DNA of 10,102 nucleotides from Chitinophagaceae bacterium (GCA_025362915.1 JANYEU010000280.1:1-10102), one strand, 5' to 3'. Counted from the stretch's first letter, positions 1 to 6,272 are shown. Notes: generated by a model not told the origin, from the sequence alone. Numbers and translations: made by a program.

Positions 1-64
1 CCTGCGCAAAACAAATGCTACCATAAACCATAACCAGCAGCAGTAGTGTTGAAGCTTTTTTCAT
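1..64 (-). CDS. N-terminus of an exported protein (signal peptide only, cut by window edge)
   Basis: Reading leftwards from ATG at 64, the first 21 codons give a classic Sec signal peptide: Met-Lys-Lys start, a hydrophobic core rich in Leu and Val (STLLLLVMVYGSICF), then Ala-Gln. A small residue followed by Gln is a very common signal peptidase I cleavage context in Bacteroidota. The rest of the gene lies outside the window, so the mature protein cannot be named. No Shine-Dalgarno sequence is visible before the ATG, which is normal for this phylum. The signal-peptide call is direct from sequence; that the gene continues intact beyond position 1 is inferred. Confidence 0.65.
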   Translation of the reverse strand, partial: MKKASTLLLLVMVYGSICFAQ

Positions 65-287
65 ATAAAAAGTTTAGAATAATATACATTAGCTGCGAAT
101 GGTTAAATCCAGTTGCATGTAGCTGGTAAATTATTTGTTTATCAATGAGTAAAATTTGAGAGAATAGACGTGAATACCTTTTTATAGCTTAAAAATCATG
201 AAATAGTTGACGAAAGACTGATTCGATATTGCTGTATTAAAGAGGTTTAGCAGCCAAAGTATATTATTATATCAATTAAATTGCTAG

Positions 288-548
288 AGACCAAAATGCC
301 AAGATGAAAAGCTAGACAAAGCGTATACTACACAAGGACAAGGAATAACAAATGTTGATGCTTATTGGCATACAAAGTTTGGATTATACTGTATTCAAGG
401 TAATGCTGCGGAAATGACAAGCACCAAGGGCGTTGCAATGGGTGGTTCTTTTAGGCAATATGCAAGAGAGTCATATAACGACCAAACACAATCATATAGT
501 AAAGCTGAAGATTGGATAGGATTCAGATATGTTGTAACGCTACGATGA
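288..548 (+). pseudogene. Decayed 3' end of a formylglycine-generating-enzyme-like (SUMF1/FGE-sulfatase) gene
   Basis: An 86-codon frame, open from just after a TAG at 285 to a TGA at 546, matches the C-terminal part of the SUMF1/FGE-sulfatase domain. It has VDAYWHTKFGLY, then GNAAEM (family GNVAEM/GNVWEW), a KGVAMGGSF strand (family KG.A.GGSW), and a closing W-GFR. This fold occurs in formylglycine-generating enzymes and in the Bacteroidota gliding-motility lipoproteins GldJ and GldK. There is no start codon or N-terminal two-thirds of the domain, and the upstream DNA (65-287) is AT-rich with stops in all frames and nothing else recognisable. I read it as a relic, not a gene. The C-terminal tail is intact, so the truncation came from the 5' side. 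Which FGE subfamily it came from cannot be decided. Confidence 0.7.
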
Positions 549-656
549 AAACATACTCAATATTACTCCCCGAACAACTTTACTGTCATTAAACCAAAAA
601 AAGGTCAAAAGCATTCAGTCCTAAAACCCCTTGCTTTCAACCTCTTTTATACTCTC

Positions 657-698
657 CTCAAACTCATAATTCATCACTCATAGTTCATAACTAACGAC
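657..698. repeat. Imperfect heptamer tandem array
   Basis: Six consecutive 7-bp units fill this stretch: CTCAAAC, TCATAAT, TCATCAC, TCATAGT, TCATAAC and TAACGAC. Four share the core TCAT. The array sits directly behind the stop codon (698-700) of the minus-strand gene that follows and touches its last base. A second heptamer array of different sequence lies at 2592-2650, also next to the 3' end of a minus-strand gene. The repeats resemble the short heptanucleotide repeats described in cyanobacteria in architecture only; their function here is unknown. Confidence 0.55.
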
Positions 699-1351
699 TA
701 CGCCTGCACATTAGCCGAAAACATTGGGCTCCAGTTGCCCTTTTCGTTGCGGCTGTTCACCCAACGCATCCAGTAATACACTGGCTTTCCGGCATCAGTT
801 CCCACAAAATCGGTTGCAAAAACAGCATTGCTAGTAGAGCCAATGTAGGTTAGTTCACTAGCTTCAACCGGTGCGGCACCACCTATTTTCTGCCAAACTT
901 CGCAGGCACTTGCCCCATGCGGATGGGCATGTTTGTTAGAAGCACTATCCAAAAGGGTTATCACATGGTGCAATCTTGCACCGCCGTCAGCTTTCCCAAT
1001 TGGTGTGCTACTGCCCATTGGCACATGCGGATGTGCACCACCCAACACCGGAATATTAAACGTATCCCTGTCGGCCGGGAGCAATACGCTGTCGGGAAAA
1101 TCTCCATAAATACCCCTCAAAATAACCTTCATCTCTTCCTCGATTACATCTTTTTGCCCCACATTTGTTTTTGTACTCGTGGCGGCTGTAGTAGCCAATG
1201 CGTAAATGACAATCCATTCTGCGTACTTATCCGTCAGCTTTGTTTTGTTTGCCGGTGTAATCAATAGTCGCGCGAAATTGAGTAATATGTATGCAACTAC
1301 AACCTGAAAATAAATACTTAAAAGACTCTCTTTTGGAGGAAAATGTGCCAT
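698..1351 (-). CDS. Uncharacterised protein with helical N-terminus and FN3-like C-terminal domain
   Basis: A 217-residue protein starting at ATG 1351. I recognise the architecture of an unnamed family common in Bacteroidota and a few other phyla. The N-terminal part (about 1-105) is predicted helical and contains the ITPANKTKLT...Y..W pattern and a late LR.I segment ending near DRDTFNIPV. A Pro/Gly-rich linker (about 104-122) follows. A fibronectin-III-like C-terminal domain (about 125-215) carries CEVWQKIGG, a DAGKPVYYWMRWVN strand and the closing EKGNWSP..SA. No signal peptide is convincing, although residues 9-31 are hydrophobic. No catalytic motif is seen. It stands alone: the nearest gene upstream is more than 650 bp away, beyond the palindrome array. 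Function is unknown; a structural or binding role is only inferred from the FN3-like domain. Confidence 0.8.
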   Translation of the reverse strand: MAHFPPKESLLSIYFQVVVAYILLNFARLLITPANKTKLTDKYAEWIVIYALATTAATSTKTNVGQKDVIEEEMKVILRGIYGDFPDSVLLPADRDTFNIPVLGGAHPHVPMGSSTPIGKADGGARLHHVITLLDSASNKHAHPHGASACEVWQKIGGAAPVEASELTYIGSTSNAVFATDFVGTDAGKPVYYWMRWVNSRNEKGNWSPMFSANVQA

Positions 1352-1460
1352 TGTTGATAAATTTTAATTGTGTTTAAATAATTTTTCTTTGCCTCATCAA
1401 CACCCTATTTATACCTAAAACTGGATGCTGCTTACTAATAAGCGCTCAAATTGCCCATTT

Positions 1461-1640
1461 ATTCAATTGAATCATGTTTCCATTCAGTTGATTCTTTCTT
1501 TCATTCAATTGAATCACCTTTCCATTCAATTGAATCTTTCTTTGAACCAATTGAATCATGTTTCCATTCAATTGAATCTTTTCTTCATTCAATTGAATCC
1601 TTCTTCCATTCAATTGAATCATATTTCGATTCAATTGAAT
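1461..1640. repeat. Nine 12-bp palindromes at an exact 21-bp period
   Basis: Nine copies of ATTCAATTGAAT begin at 1461, 1482, 1503, 1524, 1545, 1566, 1587, 1608 and 1629, with no drift. Seven are perfect. The copy at 1482 is ATTCAGTTGATT and the copy at 1545 is AACCAATTGAAT. Spacers are always 9 bp, pyrimidine-rich on this strand, for example CATGTTTCC or CTTTCTTTC. The whole array is bounded by a matching inverted pair, CATTT at 1456-1460 and AAATG at 1641-1645. Because 21 is divisible by 3, frames through it stay open. One frame reads Ile-Gln-Leu-Asn plus three residues per unit on both strands, and another reads Ser-Ile-Glu. The third frame hits TGA in each perfect unit. I see no start signal or flanking domain that would make it a real gene. 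A 21-bp period is two helical turns, which suits a protein-binding array. Confidence 0.9.
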
Positions 1641-1654
1641 AAATGAGCCATAAA

Positions 1655-1933
1655 CTAAGGCGGCTCCACCAAACCGGTGGCAAAGAACAATTTGAGGGCA
1701 GAAGGAAAAGTGGTTTTATCGAGCGGAAGAGAAGTATTGTGTAAAAAAGTGGAAAGGTGGCTGCGGCAAGCGATTTTGGAAATCAGGTGGTGGAAGTGAC
1801 GTATGGATGAAAGGAATTGGGGGATGGATAACAGAAAGATAAACCGGATGGTGGTGTGCGGACAGAAGCCCGACCACCAATAAACGGGTGGCGGTGTGGC
1901 AGCTATCTGTGGTATTTTTCTATTGGGAAACAT
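1655..1933. other. Strand-asymmetric block of unknown nature; possible dispersed repeat
   Basis: This stretch is conspicuously G-rich on the plus strand and C-rich on the minus strand, unlike the AT-rich flanks. The minus strand has a 92-codon open frame from ATG 1933 to a stop at 1655. Its product is odd: rich in Pro, Phe, His and Ser, with no domain I recognise and no Bacteroidota-like start context. The plus strand has no long frame. Two short stems with CCACC/GGTGG arms occur: at about 1669-1683 (loop AAACC) and in the CCACC...GGTGG pair near 1875-1893. The open frame may simply result from C-rich DNA having few stops. The block begins about 10 bp after the palindrome array, so the two may form one mobile or repeated unit. 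That link is inference. Confidence 0.3.
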
Positions 1934-2005
1934 TGTATTGAAATACTACAGAAAGCATTATTGGTAAATGGATAAGGTTGTACACAAAGCTGCTGATGCC
2001 AAGAA

Positions 2006-2587
2006 TTACTTAAACAATAACTTATAAATATCTTCTTGAGTGATAGAAAGCATTTCGCCGGGCAGCAAGGCATTGATGGTTAATTTTTCAATGCGATACC
2101 TAACCAATCGTAAGGTAGGGAAACCAACAGAGGCGGTCATCTTGCGCACCTGTCTGTTTTTGCCTTCTTTTAAGGTTAGTTGTAGCCAAGGGGCGGGTAT
2201 TTCTTTCCGGAAACGGATGGGTGGATTTCTTTCTGGAACGATGGGAGGATTAGCAAAAAGAGTTGCCTTGCAAGGTTTGGTTTGGTACTGTTTTCCGTCA
2301 ATATTGATGGATGTTCCTTTTTGCAATTGCGCAACGTTTTCCTGCGTAATGGCACCATCCACCTGCACCCAATATTCCCTTTCGTGGTTAAAAAGCGGAT
2401 TCAGCAAGCGGTTATTCAGTTGTTTATCATTGGTCAAAATCAATAAACCCTCACTGTCATAATCCAATCTCCCCACGGGATAAACATCTTTTGGCACTTC
2501 GAAATAATCGGTAAGGGTCTGCTTCCCCTCCATTGGAGAAAACTGCGAAAGCACCAAATAGGGTTTGTAGATGATGAAATAGTCCAT
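2006..2587 (-). CDS. rluE: rRNA large-subunit pseudouridine synthase, RluE/RsuA family
   Basis: A 193-residue enzyme of the RsuA/RluB/E/F group, which isomerises a specific uridine to pseudouridine in rRNA. RluE of E. coli modifies U2457 of 23S rRNA. The sequence shows the opening YKPYLVLSQFS, the catalytic-loop motif GRLDYDSEGLL with catalytic Asp42, the LLNPLFNHEREYWVQVDG region that follows, and the RNA-contacting EGKNRQVRKM motif at about 141-150. The LSQF and GRLD signatures fit RluE best. There is no N-terminal S4 domain, which RluE also lacks and RsuA, RluB and RluF have. The start at ATG 2587 gives the expected length. It lies 65 bp downstream of the superoxide dismutase stop, separated by heptamer repeats that may form a stem, so co-transcription is uncertain. 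The exact target nucleotide is inferred from the family. Confidence 0.9.
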   Translation of the reverse strand: MDYFIIYKPYLVLSQFSPMEGKQTLTDYFEVPKDVYPVGRLDYDSEGLLILTNDKQLNNRLLNPLFNHEREYWVQVDGAITQENVAQLQKGTSINIDGKQYQTKPCKATLFANPPIVPERNPPIRFRKEIPAPWLQLTLKEGKNRQVRKMTASVGFPTLRLVRYRIEKLTINALLPGEMLSITQEDIYKLLFK

Positions 2588-2591
2588 TACA

Positions 2592-2650
2592 GTGGTTAGT
2601 TATTAGTGGTTAGTGGTTAATGGAATCTGAAAAATCTAACCACTAACACT
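2592..2650. repeat. Heptamer array with inverted copies (possible stem between sod and rluE)
   Basis: Four in-phase heptamers GTGGTTA, GTTATTA, GTGGTTA, GTGGTTA occupy 2592-2619. The reverse-complement heptamer TAACCAC and a variant TAACACT follow at 2637-2650. This makes an 11-bp perfect inverted repeat, TTAGTGGTTAG at 2603-2613 against CTAACCACTAA at 2636-2646, with a 22-bp loop. It begins 3 bp past the stop codon of the superoxide dismutase gene and ends at the start of the rluE-like gene. There is no T-tract, so a classical terminator is not supported. mRNA 3'-end protection or a simple repeat expansion are alternatives. Confidence 0.6.
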
Positions 2651-2652
2651 AT

Positions 2653-3393
2653 TTATGCCTGTTCAAATCGTTTTGTCACTACATCCCAGTTTACAATGCT
2701 CCAGAAAGCAGCGATATAATCGGGGCGTTTGTTTTGATATTTGAGGTAATAGGCGTGTTCCCAAACGTCCAATCCCAATAGCGGCGTGCCTTTTAGTTCG
2801 CTCACATCCATCAGTGGATTATCTTGGTTGGGCGTAGAACCGATGATTAATTTTTTATTATTATCCAATACCAACCATGCCCAGCCACTACCAAAACGGT
2901 TTTTTCCTGCATCTGCAAACTTGGTCTTGAACGCATCGAACGAGCCAAAGTCCTTTTCTATCTGGGCAAACAGCTTGCCTTCTGGTTTCATGGACGACTT
3001 AGGCGTAAGGCTCTCCCAAAACAATTCGTGGTTGTAATGCCCGCCACCATTGTTGCGCATCTTGGGCGAATACTTGGATATCTTACCCAATAAACTCTCT
3101 AATGAAACAGAACTAATATCAACCTTTTCCGCCACAACGGCTTCGTTCAGGTTCTTGGCATACGCCGCAGCGTGCTTGGTATAATGAATTTCCATGGTTG
3201 TGGCATCAACCGCCATTTCCAAATCGGCATAACCATACTGCAACGGACGCTGCTTGTAGGGAATGGAAGTGCTACGTTTTTCGTTGACCATATTGGCAAA
3301 AGCAGGCAAAACGGTAGCAGACAAAGCAACGGCCGCAGTAGTTTTTGCAGCATCAGTAATAAACGCCCTGCGACTTGTGTTTTTCGTTGTCAT
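2653..3393 (-). CDS. Exported Fe/Mn-family superoxide dismutase with Tat signal
   Basis: A 246-residue superoxide dismutase converting superoxide to hydrogen peroxide and oxygen. Residues 1-34 form a twin-arginine signal: SRRAFI (Arg8-Arg9), a hydrophobic Ala-rich stretch, and an AFA site near 31-33. The enzyme is therefore predicted to be folded and metal-loaded in the cytoplasm, then moved to the periplasm. The metal ligands of the family are all present: His70 (EIHYTKH), His122 (GGGHYNHELFW), and Asp209 with His213 (DVWEHAYY). The Gly-Gly-Gly-His motif together with Gln190 in NQDNPLM is the manganese-type arrangement, though cambialistic use cannot be excluded. Its ATG lies only 11 bp after the stop of the LPS permease gene, so it is probably in that transcript. 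The mature domain has the usual length of about 200 residues. Confidence 0.93.
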   Translation of the reverse strand: MTTKNTSRRAFITDAAKTTAAVALSATVLPAFANMVNEKRSTSIPYKQRPLQYGYADLEMAVDATTMEIHYTKHAAAYAKNLNEAVVAEKVDISSVSLESLLGKISKYSPKMRNNGGGHYNHELFWESLTPKSSMKPEGKLFAQIEKDFGSFDAFKTKFADAGKNRFGSGWAWLVLDNNKKLIIGSTPNQDNPLMDVSELKGTPLLGLDVWEHAYYLKYQNKRPDYIAAFWSIVNWDVVTKRFEQA

Positions 3394-3404
3394 TTTATTT
3401 AATT

Positions 3405-4841
3405 TTATGAATATTTTGAAAAACGGAAGGTAGTGACAAATTTTTTCACCTTCGTAAAAATTCTATAATAAGCTTCCTGATTGAATAATTGCGAATCGCG
3501 CATGGCCTTGTAGGTAAGAAAAACGCCCACCGGAATCAATATGATGGTAGAAAGCCACATACCCACAAAAACACTTACCACGCCTTCGTGCGCCAACCGT
3601 TCGCCAAAGGTATTGAGCAGATAAAACACCACAAAAAAGGCTATGGCAAACACCAAAGGCGCACCCAAACCACCCTTACGGATGATGGCACCAAGGGGGG
3701 CACCTATTAAAAACAGCACCAAGCACGCCACCGAAAGCGTAAACTTTCTTTGCCATTCTATTTCGTGCGAACGGAGGGTTTCTTGCTTGTGCTTATAGTC
3801 GTCGTTGATGAGTACCACACTGTTTTTTACATTATTTATCTGCCCGATGCTTCTTTCATAAATAAACCTTTTGATAGAATCCGGTATCTGTGCATCGAAA
3901 GGTTTGTTGGCTTTAACAGGTTTTGTTTTAACCCAACCAGTATCGGCATATTTAGTAAAAGTAAAGCTAGGGTTTACCTCCATGGCATATCGTTTAATAT
4001 AAAAGCTATCTTCCTTGTGCAATGAATCTATCATGCTGGTCAATTGCCTCACGCTTAGCATCTTGGGATCGTACTTAAAGGCACTGTCGCTTGTTTTGTT
4101 CAGTCCAAAACTTTTCAGGTCGAACAACTTAGAATATCGCTTAAACCCAAGTCGTACAAACTCTGTGTTGGTATTCATCCGCATACCTTTTTCGGTGTAG
4201 CGCACCCCATTGTTCAACACAAACTCAAGGAATTGTTTATCGGGCGTTACCCGCATTATACCATCTTGTGCTACTAGAAGATTATCCTGCAGGTTATAGT
4301 TTTTTTCGTAAATAACAATGTCGTGGATGGTGCTATCATCTTTGTCTTTCTTGCCCAATTTAATTACATATCCTTCAATCTTATCATAAAAAACCCCTTC
4401 CTTAATGTCGAAAGAAGGTTTTGAAACGATGATATTGTACTTGATAGTAGCTAGTTTTAGCTGCGCAACAGGAATTATATTGTTGGAAAAAAGAAAGGCG
4501 ACTCCGCCAATAAAAAAGGTGACAATCAGCAATGGCCGCATAAAACGAAGCAATGGAATACCAGCAGACTTGATGGCTACTATCTCGAAGGTTTCGCCGA
4601 GGTTGCCAAACGTCATGATGGAAGAAAGTAACAGCGCAATGGGCAATGCAAGCGGGATTACGTTGGCAGCCACATAGACAATCAATTGCAATATTACAAT
4701 CAAGTCCAATCCCTTACCTACCAAATCATCAATATAAAGCCAAAAGAATTGCATTATCAGCACAAACAAGGCAATTAGAAAAGTTGCCAAGAATGGACCG
4801 ATGAACGACTTGACGATGAGGATGTCTAATTTTTTTATCAC
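3405..4841 (-). CDS. LptF/LptG-family LPS-export permease (YjgP/YjgQ)
   Basis: A 478-residue inner-membrane protein of the YjgP/YjgQ family, the transmembrane part of the LptB2FG ABC transporter that lifts lipopolysaccharide out of the inner membrane. Three N-terminal membrane segments lie at about 12-36, 47-77 and 100-120. A large periplasmic domain spans about 121-365, and three more segments lie at about 367-386, 393-413 and 422-444. The cytoplasmic loop GNLGETFEIVAIKSAGIP (about 79-96) is the conserved coupling region to the ATPase, and GAPLGAIIRKGGLG (about 380-393) is a second family hallmark. The start is GTG at 4841; no better in-frame ATG exists upstream of the first membrane helix. 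It is longer than the roughly 360-residue E. coli proteins, through its periplasmic part and C-terminal tail. Whether it acts as LptF or LptG cannot be told from one gene; no lptB lies nearby. Confidence 0.9.
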   Translation of the reverse strand: MIKKLDILIVKSFIGPFLATFLIALFVLIMQFFWLYIDDLVGKGLDLIVILQLIVYVAANVIPLALPIALLLSSIMTFGNLGETFEIVAIKSAGIPLLRFMRPLLIVTFFIGGVAFLFSNNIIPVAQLKLATIKYNIIVSKPSFDIKEGVFYDKIEGYVIKLGKKDKDDSTIHDIVIYEKNYNLQDNLLVAQDGIMRVTPDKQFLEFVLNNGVRYTEKGMRMNTNTEFVRLGFKRYSKLFDLKSFGLNKTSDSAFKYDPKMLSVRQLTSMIDSLHKEDSFYIKRYAMEVNPSFTFTKYADTGWVKTKPVKANKPFDAQIPDSIKRFIYERSIGQINNVKNSVVLINDDYKHKQETLRSHEIEWQRKFTLSVACLVLFLIGAPLGAIIRKGGLGAPLVFAIAFFVVFYLLNTFGERLAHEGVVSVFVGMWLSTIILIPVGVFLTYKAMRDSQLFNQEAYYRIFTKVKKFVTTFRFSKYS

Positions 4842-4866
4842 CTGTGTATCTAATGAATGAACCTGC

Positions 4867-4874
4867 CAAAAGTA
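4867..4874 (-). promoter_or_regulatory. Candidate -7 element for the LPS permease gene
   Basis: The minus strand reads TACTTTTG, a perfect match to the Bacteroidota -7 consensus TAnnTTTG. It lies 25 bp before the GTG start at 4841 and just downstream of the terminator of the preceding gene. The -33 position holds only a T-run and not a clear TTG, so the promoter is less certain than the element itself. Confidence 0.45.
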
Positions 4875-4888
4875 AAGCTTTCGTGGGC

Positions 4889-4917
4889 AAAAAAAATCCC
4901 ACTACAAGAGCGGGATT
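4889..4917 (-). terminator. Rho-independent terminator of the START-like gene
   Basis: On the minus strand AATCCCGCT pairs with AGTGGGATT (9 bp with one G-U wobble) around the 5-nt loop CTTGT. The stem runs straight into eight T residues (A-tract at 4889-4896 on the plus strand). It begins 42 bp past the stop of the START-like gene at 4959, and ends before the candidate promoter of the next gene. It therefore separates the two transcripts. Confidence 0.85.
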
Positions 4918-4958
4918 ATTAATTAACTTAATGACTATAACTTGTCACGTAAAACTTA

Positions 4959-5342
4959 TTAGGCACCCAAGCGATGGAAAAGTTCCTTTACCTGATATTT
5001 CCACAATTGGGTCTGGTCCTTGATTTCAGCCTTTTCAGCAAAGTCGCTAATCATTAATACTGTTTGATTGGATATTTCAGTTTGCATGATCCTGAACTCA
5101 AAGAATTCTGTCTTTTCAAAATGCAACCACCTGTAGCGGATAAAAACATCTTCGTCAGAATCTACAATTTGTGCCTTATCCGGAGGGTTTCCCCCCCAAG
5201 AAAAACTAAAAACGCCTTCCCATTCGTCAACCTTGTCTGCAAACCATTCTTGCAAACCGGCCGGCGTACTTAAAAAATCCCAAAGGATAGTTGGCGAACA
5301 TCTAACAGGGAACTCTAGTGTATATAATTGTCTTGTACTCAT
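4959..5342 (-). CDS. START-like / SRPBCC-fold domain protein
   Basis: A 127-residue single-domain protein of the START-like (SRPBCC, AHSA1-related) superfamily, a helix-grip fold with a hydrophobic cavity that binds lipids or other small ligands. Recognisable parts are the N-terminal strand LEFPVRCSP, the helix ILWDFLSTPAGLQEWFADKVD (about 19-39), the FSFSWGG turn, the RYRWLHFEKTEFFEFRI strands (about 69-85), and the long C-terminal helix with LWKYQVKELFHRL. The family is widespread and short in Bacteroidota, and no enzymatic function is established for it. The start at ATG 5342 gives the whole fold and sits about 30 nt from the predicted transcription start. It appears monocistronic: it has its own promoter, a terminator at 4889-4917, and a wide gap to the rnc stop upstream. 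Confidence 0.88.
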   Translation of the reverse strand: MSTRQLYTLEFPVRCSPTILWDFLSTPAGLQEWFADKVDEWEGVFSFSWGGNPPDKAQIVDSDEDVFIRYRWLHFEKTEFFEFRIMQTEISNQTVLMISDFAEKAEIKDQTQLWKYQVKELFHRLGA

Positions 5343-5359
5343 TCATCGAAACTTTAACT

Positions 5360-5410
5360 CCCTATAATTGTAGGGGCTGCAATAATAGAAAATAAAAGAT
5401 AGTTTCCAAA
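5360..5410 (-). promoter_or_regulatory. Promoter of the START-like gene with inverted repeat near the start site
   Basis: On the minus strand a TTTG (5407-5410) and TATTATTG (5380-5387) are separated by 19 bp, the Bacteroidota -33/-7 arrangement with one mismatch in the -7 box. The inverted repeat CCCTA-TAATTG-TAGGG at 5360-5375 falls around the expected transcription start. It could be an operator or a small 5' stem. The promoter match is direct; regulation is inferred. Confidence 0.5.
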
Positions 5411-5555
5411 TGTTTTTTTTATTTGTTCGATTAAAACCCTTATTACACTACGAATAGAGAGCAAAAACCTTTTTAGATTATTTGTTTAAAGTCTATTTTG
5501 TAATTCTTTTATTAACCAGAGAATGGGAGATGGATATTAGGAAAGAAGTGTTTAT

Positions 5556-6272
5556 TTAGACAAGTCCTAGTTTTTCTACAGCAGCAATGGCAGCGGCTTG
5601 GCTTGCATCTTTTTTATTGAAGCCCTTCCCTTCAGAAAGTACCTCTCCATCAAGAACAGTATTTATGATGAATACCCGCCTACTACCCTCAAGCTTTTCT
5701 TCATGTAAATCAAAGGTTAGCACCTTGCTATTCTTGCTTGCCCAACCAATTAGTTTGTTTTTTAGGTTGATGTCTATCAATTCTAGATCATCTACAAACA
5801 TGTGTGGAATGATGATTTGTTTCAAGACCCAACTATGGGTTTTTTTATAGCCTTTATCAAGATAGACAGCACCAATAATGGCTTCGAGGGTATTGCCAAA
5901 TATCTGGCTGTTCTTTAGGGCATTATCAAATTTGTTGAATAAGGCAATTTTTTTGAAGCCCATTTTAATGGCAATATCGTTCAGCTGCTGCCTATTGACC
6001 ATTTTGCTCCTCATTTCGGTGAGGAACCCTTCTCCTTTGTATGGATAACGTTTAAACAGATAATCAGCTACAATTGCACTGAGAATGGCATCTCCCAGAT
6101 ATTCTAGACGCTCATTATTTTCTTCTGCAGAATCTTTTACACTCCTATGGCTTAATGCAGTTGTGTATATCAGTATATTGTCTGGCTTGATGCCTATTAT
6201 ATTGGCAACACTTTTCTTAAAGGATTTATCTACTAAATTTTTTTTACTGAAAAAGAAGTCTTTTACTTGCAC
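5556..6272 (-). CDS. rnc: Ribonuclease III
   Basis: Double-strand-specific endoribonuclease that processes rRNA precursors and structured mRNAs. From GTG 6272 the protein has 238 residues: an RNase III catalytic domain (about 20-155) and a C-terminal dsRNA-binding domain (about 170-238, ending in KKDASQAAAIAAVEKLGL). The signature NERLEYLGDAIL holds acidic residues Glu54 and Asp61. The second metal site reads GNTLEAIIGAVYLD, with Asn127 where E. coli has Asp114, and Glu130 conserved. An Asn there is, to my knowledge, usual in Bacteroidota. The frame also opens at TTG 6311 (251 residues), which would overlap the end of fabF by 31 bp. I chose GTG 6272 because it lies 8 bp after the fabF stop and still keeps a normal N-terminal extension. 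It is the last gene of the acpP-fabF-rnc operon. Confidence 0.93.
   Translation of the reverse strand: MQVKDFFFSKKNLVDKSFKKSVANIIGIKPDNILIYTTALSHRSVKDSAEENNERLEYLGDAILSAIVADYLFKRYPYKGEGFLTEMRSKMVNRQQLNDIAIKMGFKKIALFNKFDNALKNSQIFGNTLEAIIGAVYLDKGYKKTHSWVLKQIIIPHMFVDDLELIDINLKNKLIGWASKNSKVLTFDLHEEKLEGSRRVFIINTVLDGEVLSEGKGFNKKDASQAAAIAAVEKLGLV

Noticed and set aside
917..1267. 116-codon plus-strand frame
   Set aside because: It is antisense to the FN3-like gene, with Cys/His-rich composition and no domain.
1446..1634. Small IQLN-repeat protein gene on the minus strand
   Set aside because: The frame follows from the palindromic 21-bp DNA repeat, is mirrored on the other strand, and has no promoter or independent start context.
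1461..1640. CRISPR array
   Set aside because: Repeats are only 12 bp, spacers are 9 bp and similar to each other, and there are no cas genes or leader.
2040..2462. 140-codon plus-strand frame
   Set aside because: It lies entirely antisense to the rluE-like gene, whose catalytic motifs are intact.
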